This document shows positions 35,129-43,260 of a DNA stretch of 64,000 nucleotides, piece by piece. The DNA is taken from assembly GCF_000993825.1 (NCBI RefSeq), contig NZ_CP011114.1, positions 2,232,001-2,296,000 of the forward strand, written 5' to 3'. The number at the start of each line of letters is the position of its first letter. Position 1 is the first letter of the stretch. The stretch is from Paenibacillus durus ATCC 35681 (GTDB lineage Bacteria > Bacillota > Bacilli > Paenibacillales > Paenibacillaceae). Below the pieces are notes generated by a model. It was not told the DNA's origin. It saw only the letters and a list, made by a program, of their open reading frames with translations, and searched no databases. The position numbers were made by a program, and so were the translations under genes.

Positions 35129-36586
35129 TTGCCGGCAAAAATAAAATGGTTAAAATCCGCTTACGTCCTGCTCGTTGCAGCGGTAATCCTGGGTCTGTTC
35201 CCTAAGTATTCCTATAATGACCCGGACACCTTCTGGCATATCGAGCTTGGGCGGTACATGCTTGAGCATCATACGGTGCTGCATCACGCGATACATACGT
35301 TTTACGGAGACAAGCTGCCTTATATCCCGCATGAATTCGGTTTTCAAATCGTCGCTGCCGGATTATACGAAGCATTTGGCTGGCCAGGCGTCTACCTGCT
35401 GACCGCGCTCTGTCTGTTCCTTCTGATCTGCGGACTGCTTCAAATGGCCAAAATATCGCGCAGGGAGCTGGGATTTAGGGAGGACCATCCTCTCATCCTG
35501 CCGTTTGTGCTGCTGATCTCCGTCTGGATCTACTACAACTATTTCAAGGGCAGACCGCAGATGATCTCCTCCTGGATGATCGTATGGTTCTTTGTCTATT
35601 TACGGAGATTCCAGATGCTGCCTGTGAAAAAATCCGCCGCTGCCCTGATCGCCCTTTCCTTCGGAATCGCCAATTTCCATGCGGGCGTCTGGCTCGTCAT
35701 CGTCGTGTTTACAGGTATGGCCTTGCTCGAAGCCTGGATCGCCGGCAAGCTGGATAAGCGCCGCATTCTCGTCTTTGCCGGGGTCGTGATCGCCGGTCTT
35801 CCGAATCCGGGCGGCATCAAGAGCCTGCTGTACATTTTGACGGTAAGCAAGAATGATTTCAACATGCTGATTAACGAATGGCAGCCGATTGCGTTCGGCA
35901 AATGGGATACCTCGGCCATAACGCTGCTGCTGCTGTTTTTCGCCCTGACCCTGCCCTTTTCGCTGTACCGGAAACCGTTCCGGTTCTTTCTGATGCTGGG
36001 GATACTGTACCTGGGGGTATCGAACTTCAAGCAGAATTTGTTCATGTGGCTGTTCATTCCGTATTTTGCGGGGGCATTCTTTGAAGCCTTTCCCTGGATG
36101 CGGAAGATGGATATCCAGCTTAAGCCTCGTACGATTCGCGCTGCCTTGGCGGCGGGGCTGCTGGTCAACTGCATCATTAACTTCGCCGCTCCGCCGGCCG
36201 TGAATGCCCGGAGCTACCCTGTCGACGAAATGGCCTATATTCTAAAAAAACATGCGGGAACCGCACGTCCGAAGGTGCTGGCTCCTTACGGCTCGTCCGG
36301 TTATGTGATGTACCGCGGCGGCGATGTGCTGTGCGACGGCAGGCAGGACCCCTTTATTACAGATGAATCGCTCGGCGCATACGGCTGGACCGCGTTTGAA
36401 CGGTCGATGTACGGCTTCTCCGATGTTTTGCCGGACATTGCAGATTACGACAAGCCCGAATACATCATCGTCCGCAGCACCGCCTCCTCCCGGCTGTTTG
36501 AAGGCTTCCGAAAGGCTTTTGGCGAGCCGGTCTATAGGGGGCGTTTCGGCAGCGTGTTCGCCTACCATGCTAAAACAAAAGGATGA
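35129..36586 (+). CDS. Polytopic membrane protein, GT-C glycosyltransferase-like
   Basis: A roughly 485-residue protein with about 9-10 membrane helices and an extracellular C-terminal domain (about 395-485). The N-terminal loop after the first helix has NDPDTFWHIELG, the acidic first-loop pattern of GT-C-type transferases and related wall-modifying proteins. The start at 35129 (TTG, 7 bases after GGGGG) is preferred over the TTG at 35114, which lies inside the G-rich site. Target sugar or lipid unknown. Confidence 0.72.
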   Translation: MPAKIKWLKSAYVLLVAAVILGLFPKYSYNDPDTFWHIELGRYMLEHHTVLHHAIHTFYGDKLPYIPHEFGFQIVAAGLYEAFGWPGVYLLTALCLFLLICGLLQMAKISRRELGFREDHPLILPFVLLISVWIYYNYFKGRPQMISSWMIVWFFVYLRRFQMLPVKKSAAALIALSFGIANFHAGVWLVIVVFTGMALLEAWIAGKLDKRRILVFAGVVIAGLPNPGGIKSLLYILTVSKNDFNMLINEWQPIAFGKWDTSAITLLLLFFALTLPFSLYRKPFRFFLMLGILYLGVSNFKQNLFMWLFIPYFAGAFFEAFPWMRKMDIQLKPRTIRAALAAGLLVNCIINFAAPPAVNARSYPVDEMAYILKKHAGTARPKVLAPYGSSGYVMYRGGDVLCDGRQDPFITDESLGAYGWTAFERSMYGFSDVLPDIADYDKPEYIIVRSTASSRLFEGFRKAFGEPVYRGRFGSVFAYHAKTKG

Positions 36587-36622
36587 CCGCTCCGCCTTCT
36601 TTTTATCGGTCTGAAAAATGGG

Positions 36623-36669
36623 ACGGCCTGGCACTTCTCCGTATGAGATAGCGCCAGGCCGTTTTTTTT
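36623..36669 (+). terminator. Terminator of the GT-C-like gene
   Basis: Arms ACGGCCTGGC/GCCAGGCCGT enclose a 20-base loop and run into eight T residues. Confidence 0.9.
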
Positions 36670-36724
36670 GCTCATATACGGTTCGAATAGCTCTCTCTTC
36701 GGTGTTAATGGAGAACCGCTGACG

Positions 36725-36967
36725 TTAGATCAGCGCGATCGCAAGCAGAGTAAACAGGCTGAGGGTGATGATATCGCTACTAGAAAAACCATATCCATAT
36801 CCATATCCATAAGGATAAGACGATGTTCTCACACAGCCTCTCTCGGGCTCCAGATAAACACAGTGTCTATCCACGTCTTTGATCACGCCTCTATACTCCC
36901 TGCCGTCTCTCGTCAGAACGCGAACCTTTCTTCCCTTGCATCTCATACAATTGTAATAGGCTTCCAT
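36725..36967 (-). CDS. Small Sm-like-domain protein with a C-terminal membrane segment
   Basis: An 80-residue protein. Residues 10-45 (GRKVRVLTRDGREYRGVIKD, then VDRHCVYLEP) look like an Sm/SH3-type small barrel. A Tyr-Gly repeat (YGYGYGYG, about 53-60) and a hydrophobic tail (DIITLSLFTLLAIALI) follow. Start ATG, 7 bases after GAGGAG. Four cysteines. The repeat is encoded by near-perfect ATCCAT hexamers, prone to slippage. Function is not known; a membrane-tethered RNA- or ligand-binding role is only a suggestion. Confidence 0.68.
   Translation of the reverse strand: MEAYYNCMRCKGRKVRVLTRDGREYRGVIKDVDRHCVYLEPERGCVRTSSYPYGYGYGYGFSSSDIITLSLFTLLAIALI
36789..36811. repeat. CCATAT hexamer microsatellite inside the small gene
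   Basis: Three perfect and one partial copy of CCATAT; on the coding strand they encode alternating Tyr-Gly. Copy-number change by hexamers would keep the frame and lengthen the linker to the membrane tail. Confidence 0.85.
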
Positions 36968-37107
36968 TAGATCACTCCTCTCTTATACCTGTATAGTATG
37001 GCGGGCGAAGCATGCGGGAGACGGCTAACGTACAAGCGCGGCAGCTTTATGAGGAATTTCCGCAAATCTATTGCCTCTCACAAGGTGGAATGGTTTAGAG
37101 TTAAGTT

Positions 37108-37121
37108 ACATTCCGGAATGT
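37108..37121. promoter_or_regulatory. Palindrome ACATTCCGGAATGT, likely MerR-type operator
   Basis: A perfect 14-bp palindrome, 23 bp upstream of the merR-like pseudogene start, where an autoregulatory site is expected. Confidence 0.5.
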
Positions 37122-37144
37122 GAATAACGATACAAAGAGGAGTA

Positions 37145-37989
37145 ATGCTAAAAATCGGCGATTTTTCCAAACTGACAAGGGTGTCCATTCGCATGCTAAG
37201 ATACTATGACGAGATCGGGCTCCTGCCCCCTAAGGCGATTGACTAGAGCTCGGGATACCGCTATTATTCCGCCGGCCAGATTGAAACGGCCCACCGCATT
37301 AAGTCGCTTAGAGAAATGGGCTTCGGCTTTCCGGAAATCGGGGAATGGCTGAAGGAGAGCGGCAACACGCGGCGCTTGCTTGAATTATTGGACATACGGA
37401 AGCAGGAGATCGCGGAAACGATTGAACAAGAGAATTACAAACTGCATCGCGTTGGCCGAATGTTTGAACATTTAACCAAGGAGGATTCAACTACGGACTA
37501 CACTATTGCATTAAAAAGCGTCCCTGCTTACCGGGTGCTCTCTCTCAGAGATATTATTCCGGCATATAACGCAGAAGGTGTTCTCTGGGAGGAAATCTCG
37601 CGTTTCGTGGCATTAAGCGGCGTCAAGATGCTCCAGCCCTGCTACGCGATCTACCACGATCAGGGGTATAAAGCGCAGGATGTGGATGTCGAGGTGACGC
37701 TGCATTTCGAGGGAGAGGCTCCCGAAACGGACCGCATTCGTGTAAAAGAGCTGGAAGCGGAGCCGCAAATGGCGGTCCTGTTCCACAGCGGCCCTTTTGA
37801 TGAGATGAGCAAGGCCTATCATGCGCTGGGCGTGTGGATGTCGGAGAACGGTTATGACATGGCGGGCCGACCCTGGCGATCTATCATAAGGGTCCATGGT
37901 CGGAGAAGAATCCGGCGGATTATTTGACAGAGATCCAGGTTCCGGTGGCAAAAGGGGATTTGTTGTCGTTCGGCTCTACAGTAGGGTAA
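37145..37989 (+). pseudogene. MerR-family regulator with GyrI-like effector domain, inactivated twice
   Basis: Codons 1-33 encode a good MerR helix-turn-helix (IGDFSKLTRVSIRMLRYYDE). An in-frame amber codon TAG at 37244-37246 cuts it. The same frame continues with SSGYRYYSAGQIETA and the whole effector domain. A second lesion near 37866-37873 shifts the frame: the expected LAIYHKGPWSEKNPADYLTE tail is found in another frame, ending at 37989. The normal protein would be about 280 residues. Re-initiation downstream of the stop could at best give a protein lacking DNA binding. Confidence 0.85.
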
Positions 37990-38116
37990 GTGAGTTGCCG
38001 TTTCCTGCTCTGACTGCGATTTCGAAGCGCGGTCCCCTTTAAGGAATTGGGGCGGCTGCTGAAGAAGCTTGCGGCAGATGTCAATTAAGCGGGACACCCG
38101 TTCACATTCAAGGCAA
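37990..38116. other. Spacer between merR relic and G-rich repeat
   Basis: A short + strand frame (reads [16 protein letters not shown] then stop, ending near 38088) may be another gene end, but it is too short to identify. No other signal is seen. Confidence 0.3.
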
Positions 38117-38273
38117 GGCGTTCGGCAGCGGGGATAGTTGGCTGGTGGGTTGGCTGATGGGTTGGCTGATGGGTTGCTGGTGGATTGGCTGGATGGTTGC
38201 TGATGGTTGGCTGGTGGATTGGCTGATGGGTTGGCTGGATGGTTGGCTGGATGGTTGGTTGCGGAGAATTCCT
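38117..38273 (+). repeat. G-rich 12-bp minisatellite, expanded copy
   Basis: A left flank (38117-38141, containing GCGTTCGGCAGCGGGGATAG) is followed by about ten imperfect copies of GTTGGCTGATGG and a right flank GGTTGGTTGCGGAGAATTCC. The same two flanks, with almost no core, recur at 39431-39481. The repeats have regular GG pairs compatible with two-tier G-quadruplexes. Minus-strand frames through it ([12 protein letters not shown]) are low-complexity by-products. Confidence 0.8.
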
Positions 38274-38378
38274 GCGTTCATACATCTTTTTCCATGAAAA
38301 ATCATCCTCCAAAACCCATTCCTGCAATAGCGCAGGCATTTCACCTCCTATCTCCCCGTTGCGGCAACGCATACGCTG

Positions 38379-38402
38379 AAAGGCTGCACATTAGCAGCCT
38401 TT
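38379..38402. repeat. Perfect hairpin near the transposase relic
   Basis: AAAGGCTGC and GCAGCCTTT with a 6-base loop. It has no long T run. It could be an IS200/IS605-type end structure or a weak terminator; unproven. Confidence 0.45.
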
Positions 38403-38530
38403 GCTTCTTCCCACGCGAAATTCATCGGAAGAACCTGCAGGTTTGCAGGAAACACCGCTTGTTCCGCCATAAGCAGACTGAAGAGACGAATCTGCCGTCC
38501 CTCGCCCCCTGCACGACGATGAATTACAAT

Positions 38531-38671
38531 CATTTTGAGTGGAATACTTACCAACATGTGAATATGATCCGGCATGAAGTGGCCTTCGATAATCTCTACT
38601 CCTTTATATCCGCACAGTTGCTTTAGAATATCGCGAATACTTTCCTTGTATTGATTGTAGATTACCTTTCG
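38531..38671 (-). pseudogene. IS200/IS605-family TnpA transposase fragment
   Basis: The minus-strand frame reads RKVIYNQYKESIRDILKQLC, then YKGVEIIEGHFMPDHIHMLV and SIPLKM. This covers the N-terminal half of a Y1 HUH transposase, with the His-x-His metal motif in MPDHIHMLV. Upstream codons and everything after SIPLKM, including the catalytic tyrosine, are missing or unrelated. An inactive fragment. Confidence 0.82.
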
Positions 38672-38679
38672 TTGACTAC

Positions 38680-38706
38680 ACCACCCCCATAGCAGGTGGT
38701 TTTTTG
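38680..38706 (+). terminator. Terminator-like hairpin, + strand
   Basis: ACCACC/GGTGGT arms followed by T6. No intact + strand gene precedes it. Confidence 0.6.
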
Positions 38707-38752
38707 TTTCGTACGCTTCGCGTACTCAATGGGCTTAAGCCCCAAAACAACG

Positions 38753-38789
38753 ATCCCCGCTTGGCCGTGTGGCTGGGCGGGGATTTTTT
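38753..38789 (+). terminator. Terminator, + strand
   Basis: ATCCCCGC/GCGGGGAT arms then T6, just before the end of the minus-strand gene at 38818. Another terminator without an intact + strand gene. Confidence 0.7.
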
Positions 38790-38817
38790 GTTTATTGTGC
38801 TGCTTTAAAACGTACTC

Positions 38818-39150
38818 TTACCTTGTTATCGCGTATACACTTACTACAAAGTTGGCTGTTGCGTCATTTGGATTTGCAATATAAAGAGATCTGCTTTCAT
38901 AAACATCTGTATACTTACCGTTAACTACGCCAGAAAAAATAGTTGGATCGCTGCCGCCGCTTACATCTTTCGCTACTTTGAAACTTATCGAATTTGGATT
39001 ATCATTTCCAAAAGACGATACTTCCCATTGAAAATTGATTGTGTTGGCAGGAAGAGTTTCCGTTGAAAAGTTTCCGCTGGAACGGCTTGACTGGCCAGGT
39101 TGAGGGGTTGGTGATGAAGTAACGCTGGAAATAAGTATTTTGGTTGACAT
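38818..39150 (-). CDS. Hypothetical protein, beta-rich
   Basis: A 110-residue protein with a strong start context (AAGGGATGAAATTATATG). Residues 10-30 are Ser/Pro/Gln-rich; the rest alternates polar and hydrophobic residues, suggesting beta strands (FQWEVSSFGNDNPNSISFKV). There is no signal peptide, membrane helix or cysteine. No family recognised. It lies inside the degraded zone, so it could be young or transferred. Confidence 0.6.
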   Translation of the reverse strand: MSTKILISSVTSSPTPQPGQSSRSSGNFSTETLPANTINFQWEVSSFGNDNPNSISFKVAKDVSGGSDPTIFSGVVNGKYTDVYESRSLYIANPNDATANFVVSVYAITR

Positions 39151-39430
39151 ATAATTTCATCCCTTCATTTTTGTGATGTCTTACAAAAACATGTATATGG
39201 ATAAATTTATAAAATATGACGATAGTTGTTATACTCTAAGAGCCCTGCCGATCCACTGCGCCATTCGGTAAGCGATCCGAAGCGTATCATCGTACCTATT
39301 TTGAACTAATGCTTGCCGCCGAAACGTTGTTGGCTGTTGCGCTCTTTGAATCGTTTTTTCCATGAAGCATTGATTTTTATGGTTGATGTGACAGTAAAAT
39401 AATGAAAAGACCGTTTAAAGCCATTTCACG
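39151..39430. other. Intergenic region without a convincing gene
   Basis: Upstream region of the hypothetical gene at 38818-39150. Its start-proximal part may hold that gene's promoter (AT-rich near 39190-39235). Nothing else could be supported. Confidence 0.35.
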
Positions 39431-39481
39431 GGCGTTCGGCAGCGGGGATAGTTGGTTGTGTGGTTGGTTGCAGAGATTCCT
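39431..39481 (+). repeat. G-rich repeat element, short copy
   Basis: It carries the same left flank (GGCGTTCGGCAGCGGGGATA) and right flank (GGTTGGTTGCAGAGATTCCT) as the element at 38117-38273. The core is only GTTGGTTGTGT instead of about ten 12-bp units. Confidence 0.75.
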
Positions 39482-39489
39482 TATTCTAA

Positions 39490-39535
39490 CAAAAACAAGC
39501 GGATCATACCGGCAGAAACCGGTGTGTCCGCTTGT
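39490..39535 (-). terminator. Terminator of mntH
   Basis: Arms ACAAGCGGA/TCCGCTTGT with inner ACCGG/CCGGT; T-rich on the minus strand side (A-rich at 39490-39495). 56 bases beyond the mntH stop. Confidence 0.75.
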
Positions 39536-39590
39536 TGTATTTTTCACCATTTATTTAAAAAAACTAATAGTCATCAAGGCAAGCAATGTC

Positions 39591-40886
39591 TTAAGCAAAC
39601 AACGTCTCGGCAATCAGGAACAAATTCAGCGAGACGACAATACCGGCAATAACCCAGCCGAGCACCGAAGTGATCCGGCGGTTGACCAGCCCGCCCATCA
39701 GCTTGCGGTCGCTGGTAAAGATAATAAGCGGAATCAGCGCAAACGCGATGCCGAAGGAGAGAATAACCTGGCTCATTACAAGCGCCCGGGTCGCATCGAC
39801 GCCCGATAAGATAACAGCAAGGGGCGGAATGCTTGTAATCGCCCGGCGGAGATACAGATTGATTCTTTTATTGATGAACCCCTGCATAACGACATCGCCC
39901 GCCATAGTGCCGACAGAAGCGCTTGAGAGCCCCGCAATCAGCAGACCCAATCCGAAGGAAATGGCCGTAACCGGACCGACCAACTGGCCGAATTGATGAA
40001 AGGCTTCATCCAGGTCCTCAACAGCAAGCCCGTTCTTAAAAAAAGTCGCCGCTGATACGATCACCATAGCCATATTAACTGCGCCCGCAATGAACATGGC
40101 AACCAGGATGTCGATGAACTCCAGCTTGAAAATTCTTTTCTTCTCCGCATCGTTTCTGCCGACAATCCGGTTCTGGGTGAGTGAGGAATGCAGATAGATC
40201 GCATGCGGCATAACGGTCGCCCCGAGAATACCCGCCGCCAGCAGCACGCTGTCGACGCCTTGGAAGCTTGGCGTTACAATGCCATGAAACACTTCGCCCA
40301 CAGCCGGTTTAGCCATGATAACCTGAAAAGCGAATGCCAGCACCACGATCAGAATCATGGAGGCGATTCCCGCTTCAAGAGAACGGTATCCCCTCCGCTG
40401 CAGCTCAAGTATGGCAAAAGAACCGACCGCCGTGATCAGCGCAGCGGGCAGCATGGGAATGTCGAACAGAAGATAAAGACCGAGCGCCGCTCCTAGAAAT
40501 TCCGCCAGGTCGGTCGCCATAATGACCAGCTCGCTTTGTATCCATAAGAAGAAAGAGACTCTCTTGGGGAACCGGTCGCGCGCAACTTCCGGTAAATTAC
40601 GTCCGGTCGCGATCCCAAGCTTCGCGGACAAGGACTGAATCAGAACGGCCATCAAGTTGGAGGCTGCAATAACCCAAAGCAGGAGGTAGCCGTACTTTGA
40701 GCCTGCCGTAATATTAGTGGCGAAGTTGCCGGGGTCGAGATACGCGACAGCCGCGATAAAGGCAGGTCCAAGGAATGGCAGAATTCTGCTGAGTCCTCTA
40801 CCCTTTCCTTGTATAGCGGAACGTGCGGCGAGAAGATGTCTTTCGTTTTGCTGGGCCAAGCCCACAGTCTGAGTGCGTTCCATCAT
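39591..40886 (-). CDS. mntH: Nramp-family divalent metal (Mn2+) transporter
   Basis: Proton-coupled Mn2+/Fe2+ importer with 11 predicted membrane helices, 431 residues. TM1 carries DPGNFATNI (D51 and N54, metal ligands) and TM6 carries MPHAIYLHSSL. It has its own promoter (TTTACA, 17 bp, TATAAT) and a MntR-like operator just after the -10, so repression by manganese is expected. Confidence 0.95.
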   Translation of the reverse strand: MMERTQTVGLAQQNERHLLAARSAIQGKGRGLSRILPFLGPAFIAAVAYLDPGNFATNITAGSKYGYLLLWVIAASNLMAVLIQSLSAKLGIATGRNLPEVARDRFPKRVSFFLWIQSELVIMATDLAEFLGAALGLYLLFDIPMLPAALITAVGSFAILELQRRGYRSLEAGIASMILIVVLAFAFQVIMAKPAVGEVFHGIVTPSFQGVDSVLLAAGILGATVMPHAIYLHSSLTQNRIVGRNDAEKKRIFKLEFIDILVAMFIAGAVNMAMVIVSAATFFKNGLAVEDLDEAFHQFGQLVGPVTAISFGLGLLIAGLSSASVGTMAGDVVMQGFINKRINLYLRRAITSIPPLAVILSGVDATRALVMSQVILSFGIAFALIPLIIFTSDRKLMGGLVNRRITSVLGWVIAGIVVSLNLFLIAETLFA

Positions 40887-40928
40887 AAATCCTTTCCTCC
40901 CCGCCTAAAAAATTAGCCAAGCACATAA

Positions 40929-40948
40929 AAGTTTACCTTGTGCAACTT
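40929..40948 (-). promoter_or_regulatory. MntR-like operator of mntH
   Basis: The imperfect palindrome AAGTTGCACAAGGTAAACTT resembles the MntR box of Bacillus mntH. It overlaps the expected transcription start, a repressor position. Confidence 0.6.
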
Positions 40949-40959
40949 TTGGTATGATT

Positions 40960-40988
40960 ATTATATTCTCCATTACTCCAATTGTAAA
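40960..40988 (-). promoter_or_regulatory. SigA promoter of mntH
   Basis: TTTACA (40983-40988) and TATAAT (40960-40965) on the minus strand, spaced 17 bp. Confidence 0.8.
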
Positions 40989-41009
40989 CTTGCCCTCTGC
41001 TATTAAATC

Positions 41010-41056
41010 AAAAAAATACCCAAACTAAGGACCGGCGGGTCTGCCGGACTGTTTGG
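41010..41056 (-). terminator. Terminator of the MFS pump gene
   Basis: Arms CCAAAC/GTTTGG extended by CCGGC/GCCGG pairing, followed on the minus strand by a T run (41010-41017). Confidence 0.75.
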
Positions 41057-41103
41057 ATATCAAGAGTGGAATGATTAAGAGTATGTTTAGCGTTACAGTA
41101 TCG

Positions 41104-42303
41104 TCAGCGCGCTTCGCCTTTCAAATCCCAGACATAGACAGAGGCCGCGAGCAGAAGCCCGATGAAGGAAAACAGCGACCCGAACCAGGGCAGAGCCCCC
41201 AACCCAATATGCGTGATAATGAATCCTCCGAAAAAGGCGCCAAAAGCGTTGCCTAAATTCAGCGCGGAATGATTTGTAGTCGAAGCCAGTGCCGGAGCGT
41301 CCTTCGCAAGCGTCATAATCCGGATCTGAAGACCGGGCAGGACTCCGAAAGCTCCAACCCCCCACAAAAATATAGTGGCGACCGCGAGCGCCGGAACATG
41401 AACCGAATACGCGAAAAATGCCAGAATAGCGGCCAGAAACGTGAAGCTCCCCAGCATTACGGGCATAAGCTTCCAATCGGCGAGCCTGCCTCCTATGATA
41501 TTCCCCGTCGTTACGCCGAATCCGAACAGCACAAGAATCAAGGCGACGCTGCTCTCCGAGAACCCCGAGATGTCCTCCAGCAGCGGCGTAATATAAGTGA
41601 AGACGGTGAACAAACTGCTGCATCCCAGCGCTCCCGTCAGCAGAACCAGCAGCAGCTTCGGCTGAATGAGGGCGCGAAGCTGGCGCGTAAGGCTTGACGT
41701 CTCCTCCGCCTTAATTACGGGCACCAGCAGCAGAATGCCGGCAAGCGACAGCACGCCCATCACGGCAACAACTCCGAACGACGCCCGCCAGCCCAGATGT
41801 TGGCCGATAAACGTCCCGATTGGGACGCCAATAATATTCGCTACAGTGAGACCGGCCATCATAATCGAGACCGCCGCCGCGCGCCGCCCCGGCTTCACAA
41901 GACTTGCCGCAATTACGGAGCCGACGCCGAAAAAAGTGCCGTGAGCCAAAGCGGTAAACAACCTTGCTCCCATCAGCACGTTATAGTTCGGCGCAATCGC
42001 CGCAATGCCGTTGCCCAAGGTGAAGAAGATCATCAGCAGACAGAGCAGCTGTTTCTGCGGCAGCCTATGGGTCAGCATCGCCAGAATCGGGGCTCCGATG
42101 GCCACGCCCAGCGCATAGCTCGTAATCAGCTGGCCTGCCGAGGAGATCGACACATGAAGATCCTCGGCTACATTAGGCAGGATGCCCATAATTACGAATT
42201 CGGTCATTCCAATGGCAAAAGCGCCGAGCGTTAAAGACAACAGTGCCAAAGGAAAGCGCTCCTTGGCTTCGGCTCGGGTATTCGTGGTATATGAAGTTTC
42301 CAA
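41104..42303 (-). CDS. MFS transporter, DHA1-type efflux (YdhL/AraJ-like)
   Basis: A 399-residue, 12-helix major-facilitator exporter. Signature stretches include FAIGMTEFVIMGILPNVA in TM1 and GARLFTALAHGTFFGVG in TM4. The group exports purine bases, chloramphenicol or sugars; the exact substrate is open. It lies 5 bp downstream of an ABC ATPase gene, so the two are likely co-transcribed. Confidence 0.88.
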   Translation of the reverse strand: METSYTTNTRAEAKERFPLALLSLTLGAFAIGMTEFVIMGILPNVAEDLHVSISSAGQLITSYALGVAIGAPILAMLTHRLPQKQLLCLLMIFFTLGNGIAAIAPNYNVLMGARLFTALAHGTFFGVGSVIAASLVKPGRRAAAVSIMMAGLTVANIIGVPIGTFIGQHLGWRASFGVVAVMGVLSLAGILLLVPVIKAEETSSLTRQLRALIQPKLLLVLLTGALGCSSLFTVFTYITPLLEDISGFSESSVALILVLFGFGVTTGNIIGGRLADWKLMPVMLGSFTFLAAILAFFAYSVHVPALAVATIFLWGVGAFGVLPGLQIRIMTLAKDAPALASTTNHSALNLGNAFGAFFGGFIITHIGLGALPWFGSLFSFIGLLLAASVYVWDLKGEAR

Positions 42304-42308
42304 TGCTT

Positions 42309-43112
42309 TTATTCTCCTTTGCCCGTTCTGGTATTGCCCGGAAAAATATAAGTTCGGTCGCCGCTTTGTTCCACCGTGACAGGCGCTTCAAAAAACCGGC
42401 CGAGCGTCTCTTCGTTCAGCATGTGTGACGTTGTGCCGGAATCGAATACCCGGCCTTTCCTGAAGAGCAGCGTGTGGCTGAAGACGGGCAGAATTTCCTC
42501 CGTATGATGAGTGACATAAATGAGCGATGGCGCTTTTTCACTCAAGGTCAGCTCTTCAATGCTCTCCAGCAGCCGTTCCCGGGCGAACAAATCGAGGCCG
42601 TTGCACGGCTCGTCCAGGATCAGAATTCTCGGCTCGGCCATCAGGGCGCGGGCGATCAGCACCTTCTGCTTCTCTCCCTGTGAACAAGTACGGTACTCGC
42701 GGTCCCACAAATGCCCGCAGCCGAGCTTTTCCATCAATGCCCGGGCCCGCTCGTAATCCTCCTCCGGCGCATTGGCGTACAGTCCGATCGAGGCATGCTT
42801 TCCGCTGATCACGACAAGCTGCGTCCGGTCTGATCCGTGCAGCTTCTCTTGAAGGGAAGAGCTGACCCAGCCGATGGACTTGCGGAGCTCCCGCAGATCA
42901 ATCTCGCCGAACCGCTCGCCGAGCACATAAATTTCCCCTTCGGTCGGCCAGATGTAACCGTTGATCATGTTCAGCAGCGTCGTTTTGCCGGAACCGTTCA
43001 GTCCCATCAGCGCCCAATGCTGCCCCTGTTCAATGCTCCAGTTTACCTGGTCCAGCAGCGTCTGCGTCCCCCTTTTCCACGAGACATTGCTTACTTTCAA
43101 AATGCTGTCCAT
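42309..43112 (-). CDS. ABC transporter ATP-binding protein, single-domain
   Basis: An ATPase of 267 residues with Walker A (GLNGSGKTTLL), signature CSQGEKQKVLIARAL, Walker B ILILDEPCNGLD and an H-loop (YVTHHTEE). The start at 43112 is preferred over the frame opening at 43289, because the protein begins in a family-like way (MDSILKVSNVSWKRG) after AGGTTAAGGGGA. No permease is adjacent. It resembles Bacillus YlmA and the ModF group. It is divergent from an AraC-type regulator that may control it. Confidence 0.85.
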   Translation of the reverse strand: MDSILKVSNVSWKRGTQTLLDQVNWSIEQGQHWALMGLNGSGKTTLLNMINGYIWPTEGEIYVLGERFGEIDLRELRKSIGWVSSSLQEKLHGSDRTQLVVISGKHASIGLYANAPEEDYERARALMEKLGCGHLWDREYRTCSQGEKQKVLIARALMAEPRILILDEPCNGLDLFARERLLESIEELTLSEKAPSLIYVTHHTEEILPVFSHTLLFRKGRVFDSGTTSHMLNEETLGRFFEAPVTVEQSGDRTYIFPGNTRTGKGE

Positions 43113-43260
43113 TCCCCTTAACCTCTTTTCTATTCCCGAGATGATCACCTCTGCACTAACGTATTGTAAACAATTCGATGTAAAAATGTCATTGTGAAAA
43201 TTGCTCAATTCATCTGCAAATATTGCGATCATGCTATAATGAGACGGGGAGTGAACGCTA

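Noticed and set aside
38137..38262. Possible CRISPR array
   Set aside because: The units are adjacent 12-mers without unique spacers; no cas genes are nearby.
38085..38372. Minus-strand Gln/Pro/Thr-rich frames through the G-rich repeat
   Set aside because: Composition is dictated by the 12-bp repeat; no ribosome binding site; two frames are open at once, as expected for a simple repeat.
39402..39809. + strand frame of 135 codons over the end of mntH
   Set aside because: It includes the repeat and antisense mntH sequence; no start signal or homology.
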